DNA of 64,000 nucleotides, taken from assembly GCA_958296125.1 (NCBI GenBank), contig OY282444.1, positions 2,103,940 through 2,167,939 on the forward strand, read 5' to 3'. Below, piece after piece: positions 1 to 9,184 of this stretch. The position numbers were made by a program, and so were the translations under genes. Positions within the stretch are counted from its first letter, which is position 1, and the number at the start of each line of letters is the position of its first letter. The notes below the pieces were generated by a model, which ran no database searches, was not told the DNA's origin, and saw only the letters and a list, made by a program, of their open reading frames with translations. This DNA comes from an uncultured Poribacteria bacterium (GTDB taxonomy: Bacteria > Poribacteria > WGA-4E > PCPOR2b).

Positions 1-1728
1 CCGTACCTCTGGACGAATCAGCGAACTGGAATCTAATAGCACTTCGTCCTGACCGTTCCCCCACGTGTCCCCCTTACGCCGTCGAACATAGGCGCAATTC
101 TGCCATTCTCGCAACAGGTAACGCATGAGCCCAAGTCGATCTGGTTGAATAGGGCCTCGATCTTCGTCCAAGGTTGGCACACCAAAAAGCGAGCGAAGCT
201 GGGAGGCAATTCGGCGGCATTCCGAGATAGCCGCGCTATGGAGGTGGTGACGCTTAGGATTGCCGTATCGTAAGGTCAAAATCAACGCCGTGATGTCACA
301 GTGACTACGGGTTAAATCTTTACGTCGTGCTTCAGAGATAGCGTAGATTTCTTCGGGTGAAAGTCGATCCAATTTCCGCCACAACGGCGCGGGGCGTTCC
401 AGCGTTGCAATCAGGTCAATGAGATCTCGCCAGACGGAAGGTGGTGCTTCGGCCAGTAACCGTGCATAAGAAACGTCAACAGGAAGCACAGATAACCTTC
501 GCCCAAAATCGGTCAGTGTTCCGTCCTGAGAGAGGATGCCCCATTGTCCCAACTGTTCTTGAGCACGCTCAACAGCAAAAGCCGGCGGCGCATCGAGAAA
601 TTCTAGGTCCTGCGGGCGAAACCCTGTTGCGGCAACTGCGAGCACAAACTGTGCTAAGTCCTCTCTTACAATTTCGGGCGGTGTCTCCCTTTCAAGTTGT
701 CCTCGTTCTTCCCACAGCCGGTAGCACACGCCGGGCATGAGCCTTCCCGCCCGTCCGCGGCGTTGTTCCGCGGAGGCATGCGATATGGGACGCAACGCAA
801 GAACAACCCGTTGTGCCTGATGGATGCGCTGACGCACCAAGCCTGTGTCTACAACCGCTGTTATGCCTGGTAGTGTGACAGAGGTTTCAGCAACATTCGT
901 TGACAGGATCACGCGGCGGCGGGTCGTCTCCTCAAAAACCCGATCTTGTTCTGCCGTCGACAAATCGCCATGTAACGGCAAGATCTCAACATTTCTTAGG
1001 TGGCGCAATTCATCAAGACATGCAGAAATCTCCCCTTTGCCCGGTAGGAAGACCAATATGTTCCCATCTGTCTCTCTTAACGCTCGACGTACCCCCCGTT
1101 CCACCCGCTCCTCCAACCGCCGCGCTGTCGGAACAGTCACATCGCCAAGGTAGCACACATCAACCGGGTAGGCTTTTCCCGCCGCGGACAGCGATTTTCC
1201 ACCGACAAACTGAGCGAATTTCTGGGCATCTATCGTCGCAGACATCAGGACAAGCCGGGTGTCTGGATACTTCTTTCGGCAAATCGCCAGAAAGAGATCC
1301 GATTCTAGCCCGCGCTCATGAAATTCGTCAAGTATGATTGTCGCATATCTGTCAAGCTCTCCATCAGCTGCATAGCGTAGGGCAACCCCCGGTGTGACAA
1401 ATCGGATTCGTGTTGCTTTAGGCCCGACATCTTCAAACCTCACCGTGTAACCGACTGAAGTTCCTAACGGCTCTCCCCGGAGTTTCGACAGCCAACGAGC
1501 GAGCGAACGGCACGCAACTCGCCGTGGTTCCAAAACTAGGGTTGGGCGGTCCGACAATTCTGCACACCAGATCGGGACCATCGTAGACTTTCCACTACCG
1601 GTAGGGGCTGTAATAATGAGCGGTTGAGTTGCAAGGGCAGTTTGAAACGCTGCACGCAGTGGCGTAATTGGAAAAGCTGTGTTGTTTAATAGTTCTGCGT
1701 GTTGCGTCTTACCCGATGCGCCATCCAT
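1..1728 (-). CDS. hrpB: ATP-dependent helicase HrpB, C-terminus cut by window edge
   Basis: DEAH-type superfamily 2 helicase of the HrpB family. The frame is open for 576 codons from ATG 1728 to the window edge. Residues 41-49 form a Walker A motif (APTGSGKST) and residues 134-139 read DEFHER, the motif II variant typical of HrpB. HrpB proteins are usually a little over 800 residues, so roughly the last third lies outside the window. Upstream, AGGAG lies about 15 bases before the ATG, a loose fit, so a start a few codons away is possible. The gene is divergent from the Nudix gene. The biological role of bacterial HrpB is poorly known; RNA remodelling is inferred from the family. Confidence 0.9.
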   Translation of the reverse strand, partial: MDGASGKTQHAELLNNTAFPITPLRAAFQTALATQPLIITAPTGSGKSTMVPIWCAELSDRPTLVLEPRRVACRSLARWLSKLRGEPLGTSVGYTVRFEDVGPKATRIRFVTPGVALRYAADGELDRYATIILDEFHERGLESDLFLAICRKKYPDTRLVLMSATIDAQKFAQFVGGKSLSAAGKAYPVDVCYLGDVTVPTARRLEERVERGVRRALRETDGNILVFLPGKGEISACLDELRHLRNVEILPLHGDLSTAEQDRVFEETTRRRVILSTNVAETSVTLPGITAVVDTGLVRQRIHQAQRVVLALRPISHASAEQRRGRAGRLMPGVCYRLWEERGQLERETPPEIVREDLAQFVLAVAATGFRPQDLEFLDAPPAFAVERAQEQLGQWGILSQDGTLTDFGRRLSVLPVDVSYARLLAEAPPSVWRDLIDLIATLERPAPLWRKLDRLSPEEIYAISEARRKDLTRSHCDITALILTLRYGNPKRHHLHSAAISECRRIASQLRSLFGVPTLDEDRGPIQPDRLGLMRYLLREWQNCAYVRRRKGDTWGNGQDEVLLDSSSLIRPEVR

Positions 1729-1961
1729 CAATTTATCAACCCACTCCTCTTTTTCTTAGTGACGAGGCTATTATCGCATAATTAAAGTTTACCTGTCAAG
1801 GGCACAAAATTCCTTACAGATAGGGGCATTTAATTCTCCTGTAGGAGGGATTACCGAATCCCGACACACATCGCCGTAGGATTCATCTTCCGATAGCGAC
1901 TTCCTACTCAGACAGGGAGAAAACCGAAAACGAAATAGCCCTAATTCCTTGCAATCAATGA

Positions 1962-1990
1962 TTGACATCTCTTTCGCTTTGTTGTATCAT
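1962..1990 (+). promoter_or_regulatory. sigma70-type promoter of the Nudix gene
   Basis: TTGACA at 1962-1967 and TATCAT at 1985-1990 are separated by 17 bases. Transcription would start near 1997, leaving a leader of about 60 bases before ATG 2060. The rest of the 1729-2059 gap shows no gene that I recognise. Confidence 0.7.
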
Positions 1991-2059
1991 TAACCGATTG
2001 CTACTAGGTTTTATGTTTTACCTTTTTGCTCAACAGGATACTCGGAGTCACCCCGAACC

Positions 2060-2626
2060 ATGAACATTTCCGAAACAAACACCTCCCACACGACTAGCCA
2101 AACGAAGTCAGGGCTGAAATTCTGCCCAAAATGTGCAAATTCCCTTGAAGAGCGAATCCTCGAAGGAAAAGCGCGCCAAGCATGTACAGTATGCGATTTC
2201 GTATTCTATCGCGATCCAAAGCCCGTTGCCGGTGTCCTCGCACTCAAAGACCAAAAACTGCTACTGATACAGCGCGGAAATGAACCCAAACTGGGACTAT
2301 GGAGTTTCCCAACGGGTTACATTGATATTGGCGATACGCCAGCGGAGACAGCCGTGCGAGAGGCAAAAGAAGAAGCAGATGTTGATGTCGAATTGGATGA
2401 GCTGCTAGGGGTTTACTCCAATGAAAGCCGGACGGTTGTCCTTATTATTTATGTTGGAAGAATCGTCGCGGGAACTCCGGCGGGTCGTGCGGAAGCGTTA
2501 GATGCACGCCTCTTTGTCCCCGATGCACTGCCTGAATTGGCATTCGACCACGATTATCATATTTTAGAGGACCTGCTTCGTCCAAAGACAGATTCACAAC
2601 AGACAGAATTCCCTATCAATAAATGA
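2060..2626 (+). CDS. Nudix hydrolase with N-terminal zinc ribbon
   Basis: Pyrophosphohydrolase of the Nudix superfamily, 188 residues. Cys22, Cys25, Cys42 and Cys45 form a zinc ribbon like that of NADH pyrophosphatase-type Nudix proteins. The Nudix box covers residues 86-110: Gly86, then Asp92 where the first Glu is usual, then Arg100-Glu101 and Glu104-Glu105. The Gly that normally follows the EE pair is Asp107. These changes are conservative, so metal binding is probably kept, but the substrate (NADH, ADP-ribose or another nucleotide) cannot be read from the sequence. It ends 45 bases before the aminotransferase gene on the same strand, so the two may be co-transcribed. Confidence 0.85.
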   Translation: MNISETNTSHTTSQTKSGLKFCPKCANSLEERILEGKARQACTVCDFVFYRDPKPVAGVLALKDQKLLLIQRGNEPKLGLWSFPTGYIDIGDTPAETAVREAKEEADVDVELDELLGVYSNESRTVVLIIYVGRIVAGTPAGRAEALDARLFVPDALPELAFDHDYHILEDLLRPKTDSQQTEFPINK

Positions 2627-2671
2627 GTATCGGAATTTTCATCTTCCACTTAATGTACAAGGAGAAAAACG

Positions 2672-4036
2672 ATGTCGTCCCACACAATCCTAGAAAAATA
2701 TCAAAAAACTTTTTCAAAAAATACAGAACTCGCTCAACAGGCGAACCATATTTTCCCCGATGGTGTGACGCATGATAACCGGCACACAGAGCCATTTCCA
2801 ATTTACATTAATCGAGCACAGGGATCAAAAAAGTGGACCGTTGACGAGATAGAAGTAATCGATTACTGGTCGGGACATGGGGCGTTGTTACTCGGTCACA
2901 GCCCGCCTGAAATTGTTGAAGCTGTCACGCAGCAGATGCCGCACGGAACACACTATGGCGCCTGTCATGCGCTTGAGGTGGAGTGGGGCAGCCTCGTGAA
3001 GGACCTAATCCCCTCAGTGGAACGGATCCGATTCGTCAATTCCGGCACGGAAGCAACCTTAATGGCGATTCGGCTGGCACGGATGTATACGGGAAAAAAC
3101 AAATTCCTGAAATTTGCGGGCCATTTTCACGGCTGGCACGACTCCGTTATTTTAGGCGTGTATCCGCCGTTTGAGATGCCTGTGCCCGGTATTCCAGAAA
3201 GTATCATTGACACAACGGTTATCTGCCCACCTAACGAGATTGACGCAGTGGAGAAATATCTAAAATCCGACCCGGACATCGCTTGTATTATCTTGGAGCC
3301 GACAGGCGGTGCTTTCGGCACTATCCCCACACATGGTGAGTTCCTCCGACAGTTACGGCAGATTACGCAAGATTACGGCGTTGTGTTAATCTTTGACGAA
3401 GTGATCTCCGGTTTTCGTGTTTCTCCGGGCGGTGCACAGGAGTATTATAATATCACGCCCGACCTTACGACGCTCGCCAAAATCTTGGCAGGTGGACTTC
3501 CCGGCGGTGCGGTTGCTGGAAGCGAAGATCTACTGAATTTCATCTCGATTAAAGCCGAAAAATCGAATCCACGCGGAAAAAAGATGCCGCATCCCGGAAC
3601 CTTTAACGCCAATCCGTTATCCGCTGCCGCTGGAATTGCGATGCTGAAGCGCGTCAAGACAGGTATCCCCCATGAGAAGGTCAATCGTAGCGCGAAAATG
3701 TTGCGGGAAGGGCTCGTTGATGTCATTGATCAGCACGAACTTGATTGGGCGGTCTACGGCGAGTTTTCTGGGGTGAAGTTTCTCATTGGACACGGCGTTG
3801 ATGGACTGCGTGCCGCCGATTTTGACCCTTACAAGTGCGACTATCGTCAATTGAAAGGCGGCAGCAATGCGCTGCTCACAATGAATTTGCGTTGTGGAAT
3901 GCTACTGAACGGAATCGACATCGCCGGAAATGGCGGGATGACAATGGCAGCACATACCGACGAAGATGTGCAACAGACGATTGCGGCGTTTGATCAGACC
4001 ATTGGCTGGATGAAGGCAGATGGGCTTTTGGACTGA
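2672..4036 (+). CDS. class III PLP-dependent aminotransferase, glutamate-1-semialdehyde aminomutase-like
   Basis: Fold-type I PLP enzyme of 454 residues related to glutamate-1-semialdehyde 2,1-aminomutase. Residues 124-129 (SGTEAT) form the phosphate-binding loop, Asp242 in DEVISGFR binds the pyridine nitrogen, and Lys270 in the TLAKILAGG segment should carry the PLP Schiff base. AAGGAG lies just before the ATG. No other tetrapyrrole gene lies nearby, and such GSAM-like enzymes are often expanded paralogues acting on other amino compounds, so I do not assign hemL. It follows the Nudix gene closely on the same strand. Confidence 0.88.
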   Translation: MSSHTILEKYQKTFSKNTELAQQANHIFPDGVTHDNRHTEPFPIYINRAQGSKKWTVDEIEVIDYWSGHGALLLGHSPPEIVEAVTQQMPHGTHYGACHALEVEWGSLVKDLIPSVERIRFVNSGTEATLMAIRLARMYTGKNKFLKFAGHFHGWHDSVILGVYPPFEMPVPGIPESIIDTTVICPPNEIDAVEKYLKSDPDIACIILEPTGGAFGTIPTHGEFLRQLRQITQDYGVVLIFDEVISGFRVSPGGAQEYYNITPDLTTLAKILAGGLPGGAVAGSEDLLNFISIKAEKSNPRGKKMPHPGTFNANPLSAAAGIAMLKRVKTGIPHEKVNRSAKMLREGLVDVIDQHELDWAVYGEFSGVKFLIGHGVDGLRAADFDPYKCDYRQLKGGSNALLTMNLRCGMLLNGIDIAGNGGMTMAAHTDEDVQQTIAAFDQTIGWMKADGLLD

Positions 4037-4171
4037 AGCAATCAAGGGGCTAAGGAGGTATGCGAGGAGGTCAACCCTTAAACTTTCTGCTCCACGCTAT
4101 CTTCTGATGTCCCATCTACTCCGCAAGCTGTCTTGACTCAAGGGTGACCCTTTGTGCCCCTCCATTATCTT

Positions 4172-6148
4172 TCAACCTCTTCCAGAACGTTTATCCACAA
4201 TCTGGGCACCCTTCTTCAAGGTAGCTAACCAATTTCTGTAAATCTCAGTTTGTTTTGTCTGTAGCAATGCTTTATAAATTTTGGTGCGCTCTTCTAAGTC
4301 GTTCTCGAACGTTTCCATATCTGGTTCTTCGCGTTCAACTAGCTGGATAATATAGGCGGCGTTGTCCCCTTGGAGGCCGCCCTGCACCTCATTCAACTCC
4401 ATCCCAAAAGCGGCAAACATAGCGTCCCGGCACGACCCCATCCCTGAGATAAACCCACTGTTCGGCGCGAGCGCAAACAGGTTACTCTCCTTAACTTCTC
4501 GTTCTTTATTCGTAATATCTTCCGGTGCTTCATACTTTTTCACTAGATCCTCGAGCGATTCATCAGAGGCACGGAGTGCTGCCAGTTTCTGGGCATCTTC
4601 TAGGGCGAGCTGCTTTGCTTTTTCCCCTTTAATATCATCAATCACTTGCGCCTTGACGGTTTCAAATTCAGGAAGTGTGGCGTGTTTCTTTTCAAGGACT
4701 TTCGCTACAAAATAGGCATCAATATCCCCATTCTGTTTCCTGTTTGGACTGATCGCACTGACATTTACTTCCATGTCGAAGGCCTGATCAAGCACATCTT
4801 TATACGCCCACGTCCTTCCGATTTCAGGGATGTTAGTATCATCCGCTGTAAAGAATCCTGTGTCCTGAACCGTAAGCGACAAATCTTTGTATCTGTCCAG
4901 TTGGATCGCCGCTTCATAATCATGAATCTCAACATCAAACAGGAGATTTTCCACAACGGTTTTCGCCTGTTCTACGCCTATAATCTGAATCAACTTATCA
5001 CGGATTGCGCTCCTTGCCTGGCTAAAGGGTTGAATCTCTTCCGGGCGCTTCTCTTCCAACTTGATGATGTGGTATCCAAATCTCGATTCGACCAGATCGC
5101 TCACCTCGCCGGGGGCTAACTCATCAAACGCTGCCTTCTCAAAGGGCTGCACCATGTCGCCTCGTGCAAAATAGTCTCCCGGCGGTAAGTCTGGGTTTCT
5201 CCCTCGCAATGCCCCTCCCTGCGGAGCCGAGCCGGTATCTTCAGAATGTTCTTTTGCAAGTTCAGCAAAATCCTCTCCCTCGGCAATTGCAGCCTTGACT
5301 GTTTCAAGCAACTTTTCCGCTTCCACCTTCACCGCCGCCTTCTGCTCGTCGGTTGCGTTATCTGGAAACTTCTTCAAGATATGACGCGCTTTCACCGCTT
5401 CCGGAGTCTTAAATTCCTGTTGATGTTCATTATAATAAGCTTGCAAATCCTCGCCCGAAATGAAGTTTTGCGGATCGAGTTTGATGAACCTTAGATTGAT
5501 CTCCTCTCCCTTTTCATATTTCTCCTTGTGTTCCTCAAAATAGGTTTGCGCTTCAGTCTCCTCCACCTTAACAGCACTATTGTACGCGAAATGCTGAAAT
5601 TGAATGTACTTCAGCTTGGCTTTGGTATTCTGGCGGCGGTGCTCATTTAACACTTCCACATCCGTGACCAATTCAAGTCCTTGAATCTGATTCAGCAGAA
5701 TCTGATTCAGCAGGAGAGAACGAACATATTGACGGAACTCATTTCCGTTACCACTCTGCTGCACCACATTATAGTTAGCTAGCAGGTTTTCGTCACTACG
5801 GATATATTGTTCGACTTCTACCTTGCTAATCTGGAAGCTGCCAAGTAGTACCTGACGATTAATGAGCAGATCAAGCACCTGTTGCTCAACCTCCTCGCGT
5901 TCAACCTGAGAGCGGCCTTGGCTCTGTTGCTGTTGCCGGGTCACTTCGCCAGAGACAAGGTTTTCAAATTCGCGTTGTTGTATTTTGGCACCGTTGATCT
6001 CGAAAGCGACCGCGTTCTCTCTTCCTCCCCCCAACGCGCCACCCCCGCCGACAATGTCGAAGAGAAGAAACGAACCAATAAGAAAGGCAATACCAACAAC
6101 AATTAAGAAAATCTGCGCGATAAATTTCTCCCGTAGAAAAACAATCAT
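4172..6148 (-). CDS. PpiD/SurA-like peptidyl-prolyl isomerase, membrane-anchored
   Basis: Periplasmic folding factor of 658 residues. One transmembrane segment (about residues 10-32) follows a short basic N-terminus, as in PpiD. A SurA_N-like region follows, then a parvulin rotamase domain around residues 255-370, recognised by KARHIL at its start, a GGALRGR segment and FGYHIIKL at its end. A long C-terminal helical part follows, again as in PpiD. The start is set by AGGAGAGAT upstream of ATG 6148. Its role, inferred from the family, is to assist folding of secreted and outer-membrane proteins, which fits the many secreted proteins in the window. It is convergent with the aminotransferase. 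Confidence 0.88.
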   Translation of the reverse strand: MIVFLREKFIAQIFLIVVGIAFLIGSFLLFDIVGGGGALGGGRENAVAFEINGAKIQQREFENLVSGEVTRQQQQSQGRSQVEREEVEQQVLDLLINRQVLLGSFQISKVEVEQYIRSDENLLANYNVVQQSGNGNEFRQYVRSLLLNQILLNQIQGLELVTDVEVLNEHRRQNTKAKLKYIQFQHFAYNSAVKVEETEAQTYFEEHKEKYEKGEEINLRFIKLDPQNFISGEDLQAYYNEHQQEFKTPEAVKARHILKKFPDNATDEQKAAVKVEAEKLLETVKAAIAEGEDFAELAKEHSEDTGSAPQGGALRGRNPDLPPGDYFARGDMVQPFEKAAFDELAPGEVSDLVESRFGYHIIKLEEKRPEEIQPFSQARSAIRDKLIQIIGVEQAKTVVENLLFDVEIHDYEAAIQLDRYKDLSLTVQDTGFFTADDTNIPEIGRTWAYKDVLDQAFDMEVNVSAISPNRKQNGDIDAYFVAKVLEKKHATLPEFETVKAQVIDDIKGEKAKQLALEDAQKLAALRASDESLEDLVKKYEAPEDITNKEREVKESNLFALAPNSGFISGMGSCRDAMFAAFGMELNEVQGGLQGDNAAYIIQLVEREEPDMETFENDLEERTKIYKALLQTKQTEIYRNWLATLKKGAQIVDKRSGRG

Positions 6149-6277
6149 GGAAATCTCTCCTGTTTGTAGTAAGAGTCAGTTCGACGTAACGGTTAGTATG
6201 ATAACCCAAGTTGCTAGCTATTAAAAAATCCATCGGTTTTTTGTTAAAACTAAAGTGCTCTACCTTTCATTCCAGTT

Positions 6278-6299
6278 TTGAATCCCAATCTTATCGGGG
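6278..6299 (+). repeat. R2-type palindromic repeat (intergenic copy)
   Basis: TTGAATCCCAATCTTATCGG and the following two bases match the R2 copy that interrupts the tnpB gene near 8.86 kb, except for one base in the left arm. Confidence 0.6.
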
Positions 6300-6309
6300 A
6301 GGAGCACTA

Positions 6310-6374
6310 TGTGTATAGCAGAGCATATCTAACCCAAATCCCCACTCCAGCGGGGCGACAGGTAACTTGCATTA
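6310..6374 (+). repeat. degenerate R3-type palindrome
   Basis: It shares GTGTATAGCA, a CCAGCGGGGCGA core and an AACTTGCATTAT flank with the better-preserved R3 palindrome upstream of the giant protein gene at 25.73 kb, in inverted arrangement. The arms have drifted. Confidence 0.45.
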
Positions 6375-6623
6375 TGATACTTGATTTTTTTAGAACGTTC
6401 AAGATTAAAAAGATTAATTTTAAGCAGGATGTCAGGATTCTTATCCTATCAATCCTCCAGTTCTGATGCGGTTTTTGCTCAAGCGGGCTCGATACCAATC
6501 GAATTGATACCGTTTTCGATAAATTGTGTATTTAACCTGAAAAGAAAAAAGGGGTGGAAATGGTTATAGCCCCATCCCTACCCCTTCAGCCTCTTGTAAC
6601 AGTTGCTAGTACCACCCGAATAC

Positions 6624-6660
6624 TTGACATACTCCCAAACCTAAAGGATTGGGATTCTCG
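6624..6660 (-). repeat. solo TnpB-transposon right end
   Basis: On the minus strand a GAATCCCAAT...TTTGGGAG hairpin ends in TCAA, the same structure that ends the tnpB element at 8412. The sequence continuing to about 6690 also resembles the region inside that element, so this is probably a relic left by deletion of most of a copy. Confidence 0.6.
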
Positions 6661-6694
6661 TCCCCATCCGATAAGCGTGGAATTGTGCGATCTA

Positions 6695-6739
6695 CACGGA
6701 CAATGCTTGGGCTTTACGGGCTAAAGCCCCTTTCTGTAA
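6695..6739. repeat. R4 palindromic repeat abutting tRNA-Leu
   Basis: This 45-bp unit matches 9926-9970 at about 42 of 45 positions. Its centre is a perfect palindrome, GGGCTTTA and TAAAGCCC around CGGGC. Its last base is immediately next to the 3' end of tRNA-Leu. Confidence 0.75.
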
Positions 6740-6823
6740 TGCCCCCGACTGGACTCGAACCAGCATGCCAATTAAGGCACAGGCCCTCAACCTGCTGTGT
6801 ATACCAAATTCCACCACAGGGGC
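6740..6823 (-). tRNA. tRNA-Leu (anticodon GAG)
   Basis: An 84-base cloverleaf on the minus strand. The acceptor arm pairs GCCCCTG (6823-6817) with CGGGGGC, followed by discriminator A at 6740. The anticodon loop is TTGAGGG with anticodon GAG between GCAGG and CCTGT. The variable arm is long, as in class II tRNAs, and the T loop reads GGTTCGAGTCC. CCA is not encoded. It should read CUC and CUU codons. Confidence 0.93.
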
Positions 6824-6858
6824 AAAAAACCTAATTATCCCCATCAGGAAAGCGGGGT

Positions 6859-6893
6859 TTGACTTACTCCCAAAGCTAAAGCATTGAGATTCT
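6859..6893 (-). repeat. second solo TnpB-transposon right end
   Basis: TTGACTTACTCCCAAAGC at 6859 on the plus strand is the reverse complement of a right-end hairpin ending in TCAA. The opposite arm (GCATTGAG) is degenerate. It has the same orientation as the copy at 6624, and the two flank the tRNA. Confidence 0.5.
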
Positions 6894-7265
6894 TATCCGC
6901 TGTGTGAGCCGGATTTACACAGGTGCCAGTGAAACTTGCCACCTATGGAGGTCCCCATAGCCCCAACTACAGGGAATGAACCCTGACACTCGTCTAATAA
7001 TAGTAGATTAACACCATCCCTATATGTTGGTGTTAAGATTCTACCAAAAAGCAACCTAATTATACCATTTTTAACCTAAAAACGCAACAAAAATTAACCC
7101 ATTGGGCCCAAGTCTAAAGACTTGAGTTGGTTGCAAGTTTGCTGTCAAGCGAAATTTCTGTCTCGAATCAGTGCTTGGAAAACACGAGAACCGACCATAT
7201 TGTATGTGGTTAATATCGGTTTCGGTGGAATGGCATAAAGTTAATATTGAATAAGCTTCGACTCA

Positions 7266-8387
7266 CTAACCGTGTGACTTCGGCAAAAATGTCTGGCTGA
7301 ATCGCGCAGATTTTTTAACGCGTTCCAAGACCGGCTGATACCCCGTCCCAGCTGACTGCGACGGCGTAAATGTGCAGTCATCGTTCAAAACCAATTCCGT
7401 TTCCGTCAAATCTTGTCGATAGAAAAAATTACTAGGGAACAGGTCGCCGGGATAGGTGAAGTTATCCAATGTCGCGAGCTCAACCAAGACACCGGCACCG
7501 ATGCCGCTCTCTAACATGCTGCCCACCCAGCACGGGATTCCAGCGTCACGTGCCATGTTATGCAATCTCACCGCGATAGAAAGACCCCCAACACGGCCCG
7601 TTTTGAGATTGAGAATCTGACACGATTTCAGCTTCAATGCCCATTCAAAGACACGCACCGATTCGATCGACTCGTCCAGACAGATTGGGGTTTCAACCTG
7701 CTGCTGCAACTCGGCGTGTTCCAATAGGTCGTTATGATACAGCGGCTGCTCAATCATCGCCAACGCTAGCTTATCAATCTTCTTGAAGAAATCGATATCG
7801 TCCAGTGTATACCCTGAGTTGCAGTCGATGTGGAACGTTTGATGAGGAAAAGCTCCACGGACCGCCTGCAACATCTCAAGATCCCAACCCGGGCGCACCT
7901 TGAGTTTAACCCGCTTGAAGCCATCCTCAACGGCACGCTGAATCTTCTCCAACAGCATGTCAATAGAATCCTGCACACCAAAGTCAGCACCGGCATCCAC
8001 CTTCCTGAAACTCCCACCCAGCAATTGGTGTAGCGGCACTCCCTCCATATTGGCTTTGAGCACCCACCAAGCAACCTCCGGACCAGCCTTGGCAAATGGG
8101 TTCCCTTTGATCCACTTGTACGCAGCGAGTAGCTCTTCAGCCGTATCAAACGCTCTCCCAACCAGCAGCGGCGCGATAAATTCGGTTATCGTGTGGTATG
8201 CCGACATTGTGGATTCGGGTGAGTAGGCGGGTGCCTTCAGCGGTGTGGTCTCGCCCCAACCTTCATGTCCGTCTGACTCCATTCGGACCAGGACCGAATC
8301 GACAGCGTCATCCTCGCCGTAAGCGGTGCGCCAAGGGTAGATGAGTGGTAAACTGACATAATAAACGTCAATACGATCTATCTGCAT
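7266..8387 (-). CDS. enolase-superfamily enzyme of the OSBS / N-succinylamino acid racemase type
   Basis: Muconate-lactonizing-enzyme subgroup protein of 373 residues. All catalytic positions are visible: Lys161 and Lys163 in VKLKV, metal ligands Asp188 (with Asn190), Glu213 in IEQPL and Asp238 in CLDES, and the opposite base Lys262 in LNLKTGRVGG. This set matches o-succinylbenzoate synthases and N-acylamino acid racemases. The start ATG 8387 is preferred over an upstream in-frame ATG because AGAGAGGAAT precedes it. No menaquinone genes lie nearby, so a racemase or other lyase role is as likely. The tnpB element at 8412 ends just upstream and may have replaced the native promoter. Confidence 0.82.
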   Translation of the reverse strand: MQIDRIDVYYVSLPLIYPWRTAYGEDDAVDSVLVRMESDGHEGWGETTPLKAPAYSPESTMSAYHTITEFIAPLLVGRAFDTAEELLAAYKWIKGNPFAKAGPEVAWWVLKANMEGVPLHQLLGGSFRKVDAGADFGVQDSIDMLLEKIQRAVEDGFKRVKLKVRPGWDLEMLQAVRGAFPHQTFHIDCNSGYTLDDIDFFKKIDKLALAMIEQPLYHNDLLEHAELQQQVETPICLDESIESVRVFEWALKLKSCQILNLKTGRVGGLSIAVRLHNMARDAGIPCWVGSMLESGIGAGVLVELATLDNFTYPGDLFPSNFFYRQDLTETELVLNDDCTFTPSQSAGTGYQPVLERVKKSARFSQTFLPKSHG

Positions 8388-8490
8388 GGGTAATTCCTCT
8401 CTATCAGGTATTTGACATACTCCCAAACCTAAAGGATTGGGATTCTCACTTATTCCTTTAGGTGTCGAATTGTTCTATCAACGAGGTGAG

Positions 8491-8505
8491 TCCCGATTCA
8501 TCGGG
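8491..8505. repeat. short R2-like palindrome at the 3' end of tnpB C
   Basis: TCCCGATTCATCGGGA reads as CCCGATGAATCGGG on the coding strand. The TGA inside it is the stop codon of the interrupted tnpB gene, so the last residues and the stop come from the palindrome. Confidence 0.6.
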
Positions 8506-8527
8506 AACTTACGACCTCTCCTGAAAG

Positions 8528-8545
8528 GTCCGTGCCGAGACCAGG
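8528..8545 (-). repeat. S1 18-bp repeat, copy 1 (inside tnpB C)
   Basis: CCTGGTCTCGGCACGGAC on the minus strand, read as PGLGTD near the C-terminus of the tnpB product. Confidence 0.85.
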
Positions 8546-8729
8546 GGTGGATGCCCCCACCCTGTAGATATTAATCGCGGCGTTGCGATCTCTATCTAAC
8601 TGTGTGTGGCAGCAGGGACACTGCCAAGTCCTATCGCGCAGATTTAACGCTTCATTCACGGCACCGCAAACCGAGCAAGTCTTAGATGAAGGATACCACT
8701 TATCAATGAACGTGATTTTAACGCCTTTT

Positions 8730-8747
8730 GTCCGTTCCGAGACCAGG
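8730..8747 (-). repeat. S1 18-bp repeat, copy 2 (inside tnpB C)
   Basis: CCTGGTCTCGGAACGGAC on the minus strand, read as LVSERT between IASH and KGVKITF. Confidence 0.88.
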
Positions 8748-8854
8748 TGGGAAGCGATATACACTAACTTCTTAACGAAGTCAGCAAACCCTAAATCGCT
8801 AACCTTACGTCCCCAAAGAGCTTTCATGCCTTTAAGGTTCAAATCCTCAAGTTG

Positions 8855-8881
8855 CTCTGAATCCCGATCTTATCGGGGCCG
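8855..8881 (-). repeat. R2 palindromic insert carrying a stop codon in tnpB C
   Basis: A unit of about 27 bp with a CCCCGATAAGATCGGG palindrome followed by ATTCAGAG on the coding strand. It sits between DEI and QLEDLN of the tnpB frame and supplies the TAA. The reverse complement matches the copy in the sulfatase gene at 38.89 kb. Confidence 0.75.
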
Positions 8882-8904
8882 TATCTCATCATACCTATCA
8901 GTGA

Positions 8905-8922
8905 GTCCGTTCCGAGACCAGG
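8905..8922 (-). repeat. S1 18-bp repeat, copy 3 (inside tnpB C)
   Basis: CCTGGTCTCGGAACGGAC on the minus strand, read in a different frame from copy 2 as PWSRNG, between AHQ and LTDRYDE. Confidence 0.88.
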
Positions 8923-9166
8923 GTTGGTGTGCCAACTTCCAGTGGAAGTCCTCACGCTGGTTAGAGATTCTGCGGTGCTGGCGGGCTAAATCCAAACGGG
9001 CGCGTCCCCGATTCTTTGAACCTTTACGTTTGGTGCTGTGTTTGCGGTTAAACCGCTTGATAGCGTTGAGACTGCGTTTGAAAAACAGAGGCGATTCTAT
9101 ATCATGTCCGTTTGACCCTGTGAGATACCGTTTGAGACCGAAATCAAAGCCTGCGATATGACCCGT

Positions 9167-9184
9167 GTCCGTGCCGAGACCAGG
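9167..9184 (-). repeat. S1 18-bp repeat, copy 4 (inside tnpB C)
   Basis: CCTGGTCTCGGCACGGAC on the minus strand, read as PGLGTD shortly before the RuvC-I aspartate. Confidence 0.88.

Larger units (their letters stand above)
6149..7265. other. gene-poor, repeat-rich region holding one tRNA gene
   Basis: Apart from tRNA-Leu, this 1.1-kb gap holds no protein gene that I can support. It contains an R2-type palindrome, a degenerate R3-type palindrome, two solo TnpB right ends and an R4 repeat. The stretch 6900-7100 shows several small inverted repeats, for example around 6943-6972 and 7010-7035, without a recognisable parent. It reads as a landing zone for small elements. Confidence 0.6.

Noticed and set aside
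441-1337. Open frames on the plus strand across the first 1.3 kb
   Set aside because: They are antisense to hrpB, whose Walker A and DEFHER motifs are unmistakable, and have no recognisable domain or ribosome binding site.
2672-4036. hemL assignment for the aminotransferase
   Set aside because: The motifs fit GSAM-like class III aminotransferases in general. No haem synthesis neighbour is present and such paralogues are common.
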